Part shown: one piece after another, positions 53,944 to 62,024 of the stretch
How positions within the stretch are numbered: the stretch's first letter is position 1
Layout: every line of letters starts with the position of its first letter
Assembly (NCBI RefSeq): GCF_003788635.1
Contig: NZ_AYKH01000023.1
Span: 124,001-188,000 of the forward strand
DNA length: 64,000 nucleotides
Reading direction: 5' to 3'
Origin: Salinisphaera orenii subsp. orenii MK-B5
Lineage (GTDB): Bacteria > Pseudomonadota > Gammaproteobacteria > Nevskiales > Salinisphaeraceae
Made by a program: the position numbers and the translations under genes
The notes under the pieces: generated by a model
Seen by the model: the letters and a program-made list of their open reading frames with translations, nothing else
Told to the model about the DNA's origin: nothing
Database searches by the model: none

Positions 53944-54830
53944 TGAACTCTCGAGATCGGCACGGAAGGAATCGGCTGATGCTGACGATCGGCATCATGG
54001 CCACCTGTCTCGCAGCCGCCCTGACGCTGCATGCCGGCCCGAGCACGGCGCAATCCAATATTCGTTCGACCGACCGCGCGGAGGTCGCCTGGAAAGCGCT
54101 CCGCGACGAGCATTTCGGCGATCGTCCAATCGTGGACGGCAGCGACGTGATCGCGCTCGATGCGCCGGATCAGGCCGAGGATGCTGCGGTGGTGCCCATC
54201 ACCATCACCGACAAGCGGGCCGATACGGACCGGCCATCCATCGAACGGCTCTGGCTGGTGATCGATAACAACCCCGTGCCCATGTCGGCGGAATTTCGTT
54301 TCGGGCCCGCCGCGGCGTCCGCGACGATCGGCACGCGCGTTCGGGTCAATACCTACACCTATGTGCGCGTGCTCGCGGATACCGGAGAGGACTCGCTCTA
54401 CATGGTCAAGCACTACGTGCGGGCCGCCGGCGGCTGCTCCGCACCGATCGGCTCCGACCCCACGGAGGCGCTCAAGCACATGGGTGAGATGCGGCTTCGG
54501 CGGGTCCGCCGGAACGCCGGCGATGCCGCCCGCTCGCAGCTGCTGATCCGCCATCCGAACATCACGGGGCTGCAGATGGATCAGCTCACACGCCATGTCT
54601 GGCCCGCCCATTTCGTCGATGCCATCACCATCCGGAAAGGCGACGCGCTGGTGCTTGACGCATCGATGACGTTCTCGCTCAGCGAAAACCCCGCGCTGGA
54701 ATTCGATGCCCGACGCGGCGCATCCGGTCCCATTAGTGTCCGGGTGCACGACAACAAGGACAATACGTTCGACAAGACGTGGCAGCCGCAGACCGCGCAG
54801 GCCGCGCACGAGGAGGAAACCGACACATGA
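53943..54830 (+). CDS. Quinoprotein dehydrogenase-associated SoxYZ-like carrier
   Basis: 295 residues. Signal peptide to about residue 38 (STAQ), a SoxY-like domain (about 45-170) ending with Cys165 in AAGGCSAPIG, which corresponds to the sulfur-carrying Cys of SoxY's GGCG tail, then a SoxZ-like immunoglobulin domain (about 185-290; LLIRHPNITGLQMDQLTRHVWPAHFVDAI). In Sox systems the carrier holds sulfur covalently. Here there are no other sox genes, only quinoprotein genes, so its cargo is unknown. Coupled to the upstream hydrolase (TGATG) and the downstream binding-protein gene (ATGA). Confidence 0.86.
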   Translation: MNSRDRHGRNRLMLTIGIMATCLAAALTLHAGPSTAQSNIRSTDRAEVAWKALRDEHFGDRPIVDGSDVIALDAPDQAEDAAVVPITITDKRADTDRPSIERLWLVIDNNPVPMSAEFRFGPAAASATIGTRVRVNTYTYVRVLADTGEDSLYMVKHYVRAAGGCSAPIGSDPTEALKHMGEMRLRRVRRNAGDAARSQLLIRHPNITGLQMDQLTRHVWPAHFVDAITIRKGDALVLDASMTFSLSENPALEFDARRGASGPISVRVHDNKDNTFDKTWQPQTAQAAHEEETDT

Positions 54831-55741
54831 CACGCCCCAAGACAGACATCTCGCGAAGGCTACGCGCCGTACTGGCCACCAGCGTGGGGGTGGCCGGCCT
54901 CCTGGTCGCCACCCACGCTTTCGCGCAGAAAGATGACGCCCAGAATCCGGCCAGCGAGACGCTGCGGGTCTGTGCGGATCCCAGCAACATGCCGTTCTCG
55001 AACGAAGAACGCGAAGGCTTCGAGAACAAGATCGCCGCCCTATTCGGCGAAAAGCTCGATGTGCCGGTCGAATATGCCTGGGCCGCCGAGCAGATGGGCT
55101 TCGGCCGCAATACGCTCAAGCGCTGGATCTCCGAGGAGAATCGTTACGCCTGTGATCTGGTCATCAGCATCGGCAGCGGTTTCGACGTGGGTAAGGCCAC
55201 GCGGCCCTACTACCGTTCCACCTACGTCATGGCCTTCCGCGAGGATCACGGTCTCGATTCCGTCGAGGCGCCGGACGATCTTCTCGACCTGCCCGAGGAC
55301 CAGCTCGAGTCGCTGCGCATCGGCGCGTTCACCGGCTCGCCGGCCGCCAACTGGCTTATCGAGAACGGCTTTATCGACCAGATCGTGAGTTACCGGGCAC
55401 AGTCCGGCGGCTACGATTCCGATCCCGGCGACATGATCACCGACGATCTCGTCGGAGACGATATCGACATCGCCGTGATCTGGGGGCCGATTGCCGGCTA
55501 CTACGCCAAACAGGTGGATGCCGATATCACCGTGGTGCCCTTCACCCGGGCGGACGGCAGCCAGTTCGATTTCCCCGTATCCATGGGCGTGCGCTACGGC
55601 AACGATGCCTGGCTCGAAAAGGTCCAGAGCCTGATCGACGACAACCGGGAAGAAATAATTGCGATCCTCGAGGACTACGGCGTGCCGCTGGTCCCGCTCC
55701 GCGAGGAGGATCGCCAACCCATGGAGGACGACGATGATTGA
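54827..55741 (+). CDS. xoxJ: XoxJ-like quinoprotein-associated periplasmic binding protein
   Basis: 304 residues. Signal peptide about 1-33 (THAFAQ), then a solute-binding-protein fold: ETLRVCADPSNMPFSNEEREGFENKIAALFGEKL is the family's hallmark start, followed by MGFGRNTLKRW, ACDLVISIGSGFDVGKATRPYYRSTYVMAF and the second lobe with DIAVIWGPIAGYY. XoxJ/MxaJ-type proteins are thought to help activate or assemble the dehydrogenase rather than serve an ABC importer; none is nearby. GAGGAGGAAAC precedes the ATG, which overlaps the upstream stop by 4 bases. Confidence 0.88.
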   Translation: MTRPKTDISRRLRAVLATSVGVAGLLVATHAFAQKDDAQNPASETLRVCADPSNMPFSNEEREGFENKIAALFGEKLDVPVEYAWAAEQMGFGRNTLKRWISEENRYACDLVISIGSGFDVGKATRPYYRSTYVMAFREDHGLDSVEAPDDLLDLPEDQLESLRIGAFTGSPAANWLIENGFIDQIVSYRAQSGGYDSDPGDMITDDLVGDDIDIAVIWGPIAGYYAKQVDADITVVPFTRADGSQFDFPVSMGVRYGNDAWLEKVQSLIDDNREEIIAILEDYGVPLVPLREEDRQPMEDDDD

Positions 55742-56474
55742 ACGCCTGATGCGTGGCAACGGCCGCCTGCTGTGTCTGTGTATCGCCGCCGCCGTGCTGG
55801 CGGCGGGCGCACCGCTGGCCGCAGCGGATACGAACAAGGACGAGTTCTCCAAGGCCAACCAACTGCTGTTCATGACGGACCACTTCGTCGGTCTGCAGAC
55901 GCCGGCGCGACTCGAGTACACGTTCGAGCGCACCGGCAGTCCGGAAAACGACTTCACTGATGAGGTCGAATTGAAGGTCGCTGAAGGCGACGAGCATGGC
56001 AAGAAGGTCGAAACCAGCTTTCTGACGGGCGACCGCCATCGCTATACGCCGAACGTCGACGCCGCAACCGGCAACCCCGTCATCATGATGTTCCTCCAGA
56101 ACGACGTCTCGTCCATCGCCGAACGCAGCGGCGGGAGCTGGCGCTACCTGCAGCGTCGGGTCAAGACGGCGCTGGAGAACAGCGCCAAGGTGACCGAGGA
56201 ACAGGCCGAGTACAACGGCCGGAAGATCGACGTGGAGCGTATACGCCTCAAGCCCTTCGCCGGCGAGGAGGAGCATCGCGGCCAACTCGACGACCAGGTC
56301 CAGAAGCGTTACGTGTTCACGCTCTCCGATGCGGTGCCCGGCGGCGTGCTCGAGATGCGCAGCGAGATGCCCTCGCCCGCCGAGAATGGCGAGCCGCTGG
56401 TGGAACGGCTCACGCTCGCTTCCGTGTCGCATGGCGGGAACGGGGGGCAGAAAGATGGCGACAGCGCTCAGTGA
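55734..56474 (+). CDS. Secreted protein of unknown function in the quinoprotein operon
   Basis: 246 residues. Signal peptide about 1-32 (PLAAAD). The mature part begins KDEFSKANQLLFMTDHFVGLQTPARLEYTFERTGSPENDFTDEVELKV, resembling an extended lipoprotein-like beta-structure, and contains QNDVSSIAERSGGSWRYLQRRVKTALE. I recognise no domain. It overlaps the xoxJ end by 8 bases and the next gene by 20, so it is part of the same translationally coupled operon and probably acts in the periplasm with XoxF. Homologues beside other PQQ dehydrogenase clusters would be expected. Confidence 0.75.
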   Translation: MIERLMRGNGRLLCLCIAAAVLAAGAPLAAADTNKDEFSKANQLLFMTDHFVGLQTPARLEYTFERTGSPENDFTDEVELKVAEGDEHGKKVETSFLTGDRHRYTPNVDAATGNPVIMMFLQNDVSSIAERSGGSWRYLQRRVKTALENSAKVTEEQAEYNGRKIDVERIRLKPFAGEEEHRGQLDDQVQKRYVFTLSDAVPGGVLEMRSEMPSPAENGEPLVERLTLASVSHGGNGGQKDGDSAQ

Positions 56475-57126
56475 TCGCCTCCGTCGGCGCGTCGCCGGCT
56501 GTCGTCGCACAGTCGGCGCGGCGGCCGTCGTGCTTGTGATCGCACTGATGGCCACCCCGTTCGCCTCGGCGGCGTCCGGCGATGAGGGCACGGATCAGCA
56601 GCCCGAGCGGCTGCTGATTCTGCCTTTCGACATGGTCGACAGCAGTCTCCAGGGCGAAATGAATCACGGCCCGCTCGAGGCCGACGTCGCACGCCTGCGA
56701 CGCACCGCGGACATTCTGCGTCGCTCGCTCGGCGACCGCGACGAGTTCGAGCTCGTCGACCCGGATTCCGTCTCCGAGAAGATCGAGGAGGCTGCTAGCT
56801 CCTATCGATATCTGTACGAGTGCAACGGCTGTCAGATCGATCTGGGCAAGGCGGCGGACGCGGATCTCGTGATGACCGGCTGGGTACAGAAGGTCAGCAA
56901 CCTCATTCTCAACATCAACGCCACGCTCTACGACGTTGACACGGGTCAGTCCGTCGGCGGCGGCTCGGTCGACATGCGCAGCAATACCAACAAGTCCTGG
57001 CGGGCCGCCGGCCTGTATCTCGTCGAGCACGCCATGCTCGAGAACTATCACTCACGACAGCGGGCCCGGGCCGCCGCCGAGACGACGGCGACATCGCAAA
57101 CCGGCGAGCAGTCCGAGGTGCCCTGA
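56455..57126 (+). CDS. DUF2380-like secreted protein of the quinoprotein operon
   Basis: 223 residues. Hydrophobic signal about 20-39 (PFASAAS). The rest fits the DUF2380 pattern: LLILPFDMVDSSLQGEMNHGP, EFELVDPDSVSEKIEEAASSYRYLYECNGCQIDLGKAADADLVMTGWVQKVSNLILNINATLYDVDTGQSVGGGSVDMRSNTNKSW. The opening strand, the ADLVMTGWVQKVSN core and the Cys pair in ECNGC are notable. Such proteins recall TolB/CsgG-like N-terminal domains, but the role is unknown. Overlaps the preceding gene by 20 bases; last gene of the xox operon. Confidence 0.78.
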   Translation: MATALSDRLRRRVAGCRRTVGAAAVVLVIALMATPFASAASGDEGTDQQPERLLILPFDMVDSSLQGEMNHGPLEADVARLRRTADILRRSLGDRDEFELVDPDSVSEKIEEAASSYRYLYECNGCQIDLGKAADADLVMTGWVQKVSNLILNINATLYDVDTGQSVGGGSVDMRSNTNKSWRAAGLYLVEHAMLENYHSRQRARAAAETTATSQTGEQSEVP

Positions 57127-57317
57127 ACGTGCGTCGGTCGGCCCGATCGTCGACAGCCCGCATGACGTTATCGCCGTCATCGTGAACCGCGCGGGCTGAA
57201 GCCGTTTCGAAACCGGGCCGAAAGCGGATCGGCACGTGCGGGCCGCATCGCCCGGATCCCCGCTGCATGATGCCGGTAGATCCGATAGGACAGCGCGTGC
57301 CGCGCCCGGTCATGACA

Positions 57318-57797
57318 CTACTTCGAGGGCACCAGCGGTACAACGGCGAAATCGACGATACGCCGGATTGCAGCATTGATCGTTGTCGCCAGTTCGTTGA
57401 ATGGCGCGCATTCGGTTGCCGTCGGCAGCAGCAGGCTCGCGGCATGAACCCGACCGTCCTGTTCGAAGGCGACCACGCGACACGGCATGTAAAGCATGTA
57501 CGACGGATCGATCTCGATCACTCGACGCGCGTATTCAAGATTGCAGAACTGCACGATCACGGCATCCGGAAAATCGGCATGGCCGCGCCGGCGAACGGCG
57601 TCCCCGATATCGTTACGCCCCACGATCGCGAAATTCTCGTCGCCAATGGCCTGTTCGAGATCCAGCACGACGTCGGCGAACTGCTTGTCGGCCGGCGCGA
57701 CGCGATCGTAGTGCTCGCGTTGCGCCTGGGCGGTCGCCGCGCTCGCGCCGAGAACGAGGAAGACGAGCAGCGCCAGGCGCGTGAAGTAAAGAGCCAT
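57318..57797 (-). CDS. Secreted DUF302 family protein
   Basis: 159 residues. Signal peptide about 1-25 (ATAQA), then a DUF302 domain: FADVVLDLEQAIGDENFAIVGRNDIGDAVRRRGHADFPDAVIVQFCNLEYARRVIEIDPSYMLYMPCRVVAFEQDGRVHAASLLLP. The FCNLEYAR and MPCRVV segments with Cys are typical of the family, whose function is unknown. It converges with the xox operon and diverges from the ureidoglycine aminohydrolase-like gene. Confidence 0.8.
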   Translation of the reverse strand: MALYFTRLALLVFLVLGASAATAQAQREHYDRVAPADKQFADVVLDLEQAIGDENFAIVGRNDIGDAVRRRGHADFPDAVIVQFCNLEYARRVIEIDPSYMLYMPCRVVAFEQDGRVHAASLLLPTATECAPFNELATTINAAIRRIVDFAVVPLVPSK

Positions 57798-57948
57798 CGT
57801 CGCGGTCTCGCAGGCGGTTTGATTACTGTAGCCACTCTATCGATCGCGGCGCTCTTCGGCCACAAGCCCGGCGCCACCACCAGGCAAACGACGGACCGCC
57901 ACCGAGGATCATATTCGCAAGTCAAGTTTCGGCACATTCGACGCCCAT

Positions 57949-57960
57949 ATTGGATACAAT
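57949..57960 (+). promoter_or_regulatory. Inverted repeat / -10 element upstream of the cupin gene
   Basis: ATTG-GATA-CAAT, a 4+4 inverted repeat that includes TACAAT (57955-57960), a good -10 match, 32 bases upstream of the ATG at 57992. TTGxATACAA-like palindromes are typical of GntR-type operators in purine catabolism; here that is only a suggestion. Confidence 0.35.
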
Positions 57961-57991
57961 CAAGGCGCAGATCTCTCTGGCCTTGTCGATC

Positions 57992-58816
57992 ATGAGTACA
58001 TCCCGCTACTACGCCGCACCCGGTGGGCTGCCGCCGCAGACGAACAAGCTCACGGACCGAGCCGTGTTCACCCCCGCCTACGCCGTCATTCCCGGCGGGG
58101 TGCTCACCGACATCGTCACGAGCGCGCTGCCCTTCTGGCGCGACACCCGCCTCTGGGTGCTCTCACGGCCGATGTCCGGCTTCTCCGAGACGTTCTCGCA
58201 GTACCTCATGGAGGTCGCCCCCGGCGGCGGCAGCGACCACCCGGAGGCCGACCCGACGGCGGAAGCCGTGCTGTTCGTCGTCGACGGGACGCTCACGCTC
58301 GAACTGGCGGACGGCACGCATACGATGGCGCCAGGCGGCTACGCCTTCATCCCGCCGGGCACCCCGTGGCGGGCGTCCAACCGTGGTGATGCGGCGGTGC
58401 GCTTCCACTGGATACGAAAAGCCTACGAGGCCGTTCCGGGCATCGATACGCCGCCGGCGTTCGTGACCAACGAGAACGATATCGAACCCATCGAGATGCC
58501 GGACTGCGGCGGCGTCTGGGCCACCACGCGCTTCGTTGACCCCCAGGATCTGCGCCACGACATGCACGTGAACATCGTCACGCTCCGGCCCGGCGGCGTC
58601 ATTCCCTTCGCCGAAACGCACGTCATGGAGCACGGCCTCTACGTACTGGAGGGCAAGGCCGTCTACCACCTCAATCAGGACTGGGTGGAAGTCGAGGCCG
58701 GCGACTATCTCTGGCTACGCGCCTTCTGCCCCCAGGCCTGCTACGCCGGCGGCCCCGGGCCGTTTCGCTATCTCCTGTACAAGGATGTGAACCGACACAT
58801 GACGCTCCACCGCTGA
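57992..58816 (+). CDS. allE: (S)-ureidoglycine aminohydrolase-like bicupin (AllE)
   Basis: 274-residue bicupin. AllE converts (S)-ureidoglycine to (S)-ureidoglycolate and ammonia in allantoin degradation. The N-terminus STSRYYAAPGGLPPQTNKLTDRAVFTPAYAVIPGGVLTDIVTSALPFW is characteristic of AllE/YlbA, and the C-terminal cupin has RPGGVIPFAETHVMEHGLYVLEGKAVYHLNQDWVEVEAGDYLWLRAFCPQACYAGGPG with the metal ligands (Glu, His, His, Gln). No other allantoin genes are in the window, but a LysR gene and a molybdenum hydroxylase follow, which could belong to purine breakdown. ATG at 57992 fits the family start. Confidence 0.88.
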   Translation: MSTSRYYAAPGGLPPQTNKLTDRAVFTPAYAVIPGGVLTDIVTSALPFWRDTRLWVLSRPMSGFSETFSQYLMEVAPGGGSDHPEADPTAEAVLFVVDGTLTLELADGTHTMAPGGYAFIPPGTPWRASNRGDAAVRFHWIRKAYEAVPGIDTPPAFVTNENDIEPIEMPDCGGVWATTRFVDPQDLRHDMHVNIVTLRPGGVIPFAETHVMEHGLYVLEGKAVYHLNQDWVEVEAGDYLWLRAFCPQACYAGGPGPFRYLLYKDVNRHMTLHR

Positions 58817-58841
58817 GCCGCATCCGCGGATGCGTCGTGTC

Positions 58842-59036
58842 CTACGGAATATAACGCGCGAACGGGCCGTACCGGCCGACAAAGCGTGCGAGCTCGGTAT
58901 CGGCGCGCGACGCGGTCCGGGACGGCTCGCGGGTCGCGCCCGCGGGATCGAATATCGTCGGCACACCGCGGACCGGCGGTGTGCGCTCCGGTCGAGTCGT
59001 GTCCCGTGCCGGGTCGAAGGCGTCATTGAACAACAT
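58842..59036 (-). CDS. Possible small protein divergent to the LysR gene
   Basis: 64 residues, Arg/Pro/Thr-rich (MLFNDAFDPARDTTRPERT to ARFVGRYGPFARYIP), with no signal peptide or known domain. It is included because a very strong AAGAGGAGACAGCGC ribosome site stands at ideal spacing before the ATG at 59036, and it fits the gap between allE and the divergent LysR gene. Composition is not unlike random GC-rich reading, so it may be spurious. Confidence 0.45.
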   Translation of the reverse strand: MLFNDAFDPARDTTRPERTPPVRGVPTIFDPAGATREPSRTASRADTELARFVGRYGPFARYIP

Positions 59037-59162
59037 GCGCTGTCTCCTCTTGAATCGTGAACGACGTATCTGACGCCGTTACGATAGGACGAAATGCGGG
59101 CGCCATCATCGGGCTGGCGGGAAATGCGCTTTTGCGCGCACGGCACAAGCGGAGAGAATCGG

Positions 59163-60125
59163 TTGGATAAGCTGATCGCGATGACCGTGTTCGCGCGCGT
59201 GGTCGAGGCGCGTGGTTTTTCGGCCGGTGCCCGGGCGCTTGAAATGTCGCCGTCGGCCGTGAGCAAGCAGATCGCGCGACTGGAGGAATCGCTGGGCGTA
59301 CAGCTGTTCTATCGCTCGACGCGTCGGGTCACGCTCACCGAAGCCGGCCGCGCCTATCACGAGCGCTGCATACGGATACTCGACGAGATCGCCGACGCCG
59401 AAGCGGCCACCACCGCGCTCAACGCCGAGCCGCGCGGCACGTTGCGGATTGCCGCCACGGTGTCGTTCGGACGCGTGGAGATCCTGCCGCGCATCGACGC
59501 CTTCATGCGCCGTCATCCGGAACTGTCGATCGAATGCGAGCTGACGGACCGCCACGTCGACCTGGTCGAGGACGGCATCGATGTCGCCGTCCAGTGGCGG
59601 GAACAGGTGGACGATCCCGATATCGTCGCGCGCAAGCTGTGCGTAAACCGACGCATCATCTGTGCGGCACCGCGTTACATCCGGCATCACGGCATGCCGC
59701 AGCGGCCGGAGGATCTGCGCGCGCACAACTGCCTCACGCTGTCCGCGCTCGACGAGTTCAACGACTGGGCGTTCGAGGACGCCGACCAGGGGCACCGCGT
59801 GCTGCGCGTGCACGGCAATTTCCGAGCGAATACGGTGGACGGGCTCTATGGCGCGGCGCTGGCCGGCCTGGGCGTGGCGCGGCTGTCGACCTGGCTGGTC
59901 GCACCGGACATCGAAGCCGGACGACTGGTGCCCGTGCTACCGGACTATCGCCACGACTATTCCGCCTTTTATATTCTCTATCCGCACCGGCGGCATCTGT
60001 CGACCAAGGTGCGTGCCTTCGTGGACTTCCTGGTCGATGTGTTCACCCCGGTGCCGCCGTGGGAAGCCACCGGTGGCAGCGACGACCCCGCTCGGGCCGA
60101 GAGCGGCCAAGGGGCGGACGACTAG
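59163..60125 (+). CDS. LysR-type transcriptional regulator
   Basis: 320 residues. HTH domain LDKLIAMTVFARVVEARGFSAGARALEMSPSAVSKQIARLEESLGVQLFYRSTRRVTLTEAG at the N-terminus, then an effector domain of the DmlR/aromatic-acid-like subgroup (GTLRIAATVSFGRVEILPRIDAFMRRHPELSIECELTDRHVDLVEDGIDVAVQW). The start is TTG at 59163, where family members begin (usually MDKL); GGAGAG lies upstream. It faces the molybdenum hydroxylase operon, whose genes converge on it, and follows allE, so it may regulate either unit or the small divergent ORF. Confidence 0.85.
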   Translation: MDKLIAMTVFARVVEARGFSAGARALEMSPSAVSKQIARLEESLGVQLFYRSTRRVTLTEAGRAYHERCIRILDEIADAEAATTALNAEPRGTLRIAATVSFGRVEILPRIDAFMRRHPELSIECELTDRHVDLVEDGIDVAVQWREQVDDPDIVARKLCVNRRIICAAPRYIRHHGMPQRPEDLRAHNCLTLSALDEFNDWAFEDADQGHRVLRVHGNFRANTVDGLYGAALAGLGVARLSTWLVAPDIEAGRLVPVLPDYRHDYSAFYILYPHRRHLSTKVRAFVDFLVDVFTPVPPWEATGGSDDPARAESGQGADD

Positions 60126-60246
60126 ACACCCTGGAGCGGGGACGCTCGGCCGTCCCGCCCCGGTTCCGCTATCGCGCGCCGGGTGGCCCGCGCCGGCGGG
60201 CGCCGCAGTGTTCTGTGATCCCGGGCACGGTCGTCACCGTGTCGCT

Positions 60247-61461
60247 TCAGTCGCTGCTCGCGCCGATGATGTCCTCCACCGCGGCCGTATCGACCGTGTC
60301 GTCGTGCCCGCCCCATCGCTGCCGCAGCCAGGTGGCCAGCGCGGCGATCTGATCGGCATCCATGTCGTCCGCGAAGCCCGGCATGGCCTGTACGCGTTCA
60401 AAGGTGCCGAAGGAACGCGCCTCGATGCCCTCGTGGATGACCTTGACCAGATTGCGTGGGCTGTCCAGTCGCAGCGTGGTGTTGCCGGGCATGGCGCTGG
60501 CCACCTGGGCCACGCCGCGCCCGTCGCTGCCGTGGCAGCCGGCACAGTTGTCGAGATAGAGCTGCGCGCCCTGCCCGTCCATGGTCGACGACTTGGCGGC
60601 CAGCGGCGTCGGCTCCGGCGGGTCGTCGCCCAGCAGCGCGCGGGTCATGGCGCTCAGGTCGTCCTCGCGGAGGTAGCGGGTGCTGTGGTGGAACACCGGA
60701 TACATCTCGCTGTACATGCTGCCCTGCGGGCTGCGGCCATCGCGCAGAAAACGCGTCAGATCGGACGCCGTCCAGCCGCGGCCGGCCAACGCATCCGGGG
60801 TGAGCGCGGGCGCTTCGTAGCCGCCGATCACCGCGCCCTCGAGTCGGTGGTCGGATTCGACCGCGCCGAAGGCGTTGCGCGGCGTATGGCAGGCGCCGCA
60901 GTGGCCGAGGGTGTCGACGAGATATCGCCCGCGATCGGCGGTCGAATCGTCCGAGTCATCCGAGTCATCCGAATCGTCCGGGGCGAACAGCCAGTTCCAG
61001 GCATTGAGCGTCCAGCGCATGGAGAACGGCCAGGCAAGATCCGTCTGCGTGGACTGCTGATGCACCGGGTCGAGACTCATGAAATAGGCGTAGAGCGCGT
61101 CCGAGTCGGCGCGGCTGATGCCGTGGTAATCGGTGTACGGCATGGCCGGATAGAGCTGGGTGCCGTCCGGGAGCTCGCCCTCGGTGAGCGCGCGATGGAA
61201 ATCGTCGGCGGAATAATCGCCGATGCCATAGTCGTCGTCCGGCGTGATGTTGGTGCCGTAGACCGTGCCGAAGGGCGTCTCGATCGGATGCCCGCCCGCA
61301 TACGGCGTGCCGCCCTCGCTCGTGTGGCAGGCCGCGCAGTCGGCGGCCCGGGCGAGATAGCGTCCGCGCTCGACGCGGTCCGTGTCGGCACCGGGGTCGG
61401 CGGCTCGCGCGACGCCCGTGGCGGCGACCAGCAACCCGGCCATAAGCAGTACGCGTCGCAT
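60247..61461 (-). CDS. Tri-haem cytochrome c subunit of a molybdenum hydroxylase
   Basis: 404 residues. Signal peptide about 1-21 (VARAAD). Three c-type haem sites: CAACH at 42-46, CGACH at 189-193 and CAGCH at 307-311, with axial-Met segments such as YPAMPYTDYHG, MYPVFHH and QAMPGFADDM. This is the organisation of the membrane-associated cytochrome subunits of acetic-acid-bacterial aldehyde and alcohol dehydrogenases and of nicotinate-dehydrogenase-type enzymes, which hand electrons to ubiquinone. Four repeats of Asp-Asp-Ser (163-174) join haem domains 1 and 2. AAGGAGG precedes the ATG. Last gene of a three-gene operon. Confidence 0.88.
   Translation of the reverse strand: MRRVLLMAGLLVAATGVARAADPGADTDRVERGRYLARAADCAACHTSEGGTPYAGGHPIETPFGTVYGTNITPDDDYGIGDYSADDFHRALTEGELPDGTQLYPAMPYTDYHGISRADSDALYAYFMSLDPVHQQSTQTDLAWPFSMRWTLNAWNWLFAPDDSDDSDDSDDSTADRGRYLVDTLGHCGACHTPRNAFGAVESDHRLEGAVIGGYEAPALTPDALAGRGWTASDLTRFLRDGRSPQGSMYSEMYPVFHHSTRYLREDDLSAMTRALLGDDPPEPTPLAAKSSTMDGQGAQLYLDNCAGCHGSDGRGVAQVASAMPGNTTLRLDSPRNLVKVIHEGIEARSFGTFERVQAMPGFADDMDADQIAALATWLRQRWGGHDDTVDTAAVEDIIGASSD
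60944..60979. repeat. 9-bp in-frame tandem repeat (four copies)
   Basis: Four adjacent units of GARTCRTCC (plus strand) at 60944-60952, 60953-60961, 60962-60970 and 60971-60979 encode (Asp-Asp-Ser)4 in the cytochrome's interdomain linker. Units 1 and 4 are identical, as are 2 and 3. Copy number could change by slippage without a frameshift. Confidence 0.9.
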
Positions 61462-61463
61462 GA

Positions 61464-62024
61464 TCAGCCCTCCTTGATGGTACCGGGGGTGGCGAGCACG
61501 GCGTCGCGCACGGCGCGGTAGTAGCGCACATAGCCGGTACAGCGGCACAGGTGATCCTCGAGCGCGTCGCTGATCGTGTCTTCGAGCGCCTCGCGCGCGA
61601 CGGGTTCGCGCTGCAGCCGTTCCACGAGCACGGTCGCGGCGTTGACGAAACCCGGAGCGCAATAGCTGCACTGAAACGAGAAATGCTCGAGAAACTGCTG
61701 CTGGACTTCCGACAGCGAAGCGATTTCGCCGTCCTCATCGCGCTCGGCGTGGCCCTCGACCGTGCGGATGGACTTGCCTTCGAAGAAATGCGCGCCCGTG
61801 ATGCAGGTGCGCCGTTCCTCGCTGGTGCCGTCCTCATGATCGACGATCACCGTGCAGGCGCGGCACAGGCCGATACCGCAGCCATAGCGTGTCCCCGTGA
61901 GGTTGCGATACTCGTGCAGGTAATCGAGCATCATCAGTTCGTTGGGCACGTCCTCCACGGGTTGGCGGCGGCCGTTGATGGTGACGTGCAGCGGTGTGCT
62001 GGGAATACGATCGCGTTCGCTCAC
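61464..62024 (-). CDS. 2Fe-2S subunit of a molybdenum hydroxylase (IorA/CoxS-like)
   Basis: 186 residues. Eight cysteines for two 2Fe-2S clusters: Cys49, 54, 57 and 74 (GTRYGCGIGLCRACTV, RRTC), and Cys119, 122, 160 and 162 (QCSYCAPGFV, LCRCTGY). Unlike the PaoA-like protein it has no Tat or Sec signal, as is common in the IorAB type. It relays electrons from the molybdenum centre to the tri-haem cytochrome. Start is GTG at 62024, overlapping the stop of the Mo subunit gene (GTGA). The cytochrome gene follows 2 bases after its stop. Confidence 0.88.
   Translation of the reverse strand: MSERDRIPSTPLHVTINGRRQPVEDVPNELMMLDYLHEYRNLTGTRYGCGIGLCRACTVIVDHEDGTSEERRTCITGAHFFEGKSIRTVEGHAERDEDGEIASLSEVQQQFLEHFSFQCSYCAPGFVNAATVLVERLQREPVAREALEDTISDALEDHLCRCTGYVRYYRAVRDAVLATPGTIKEG

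Noticed and set aside
53943-54830. A thiosulfate-oxidising Sox system
   Set aside because: Only a fused SoxYZ-like carrier is present; no soxAX, soxB or soxCD, and all neighbours are quinoprotein genes.
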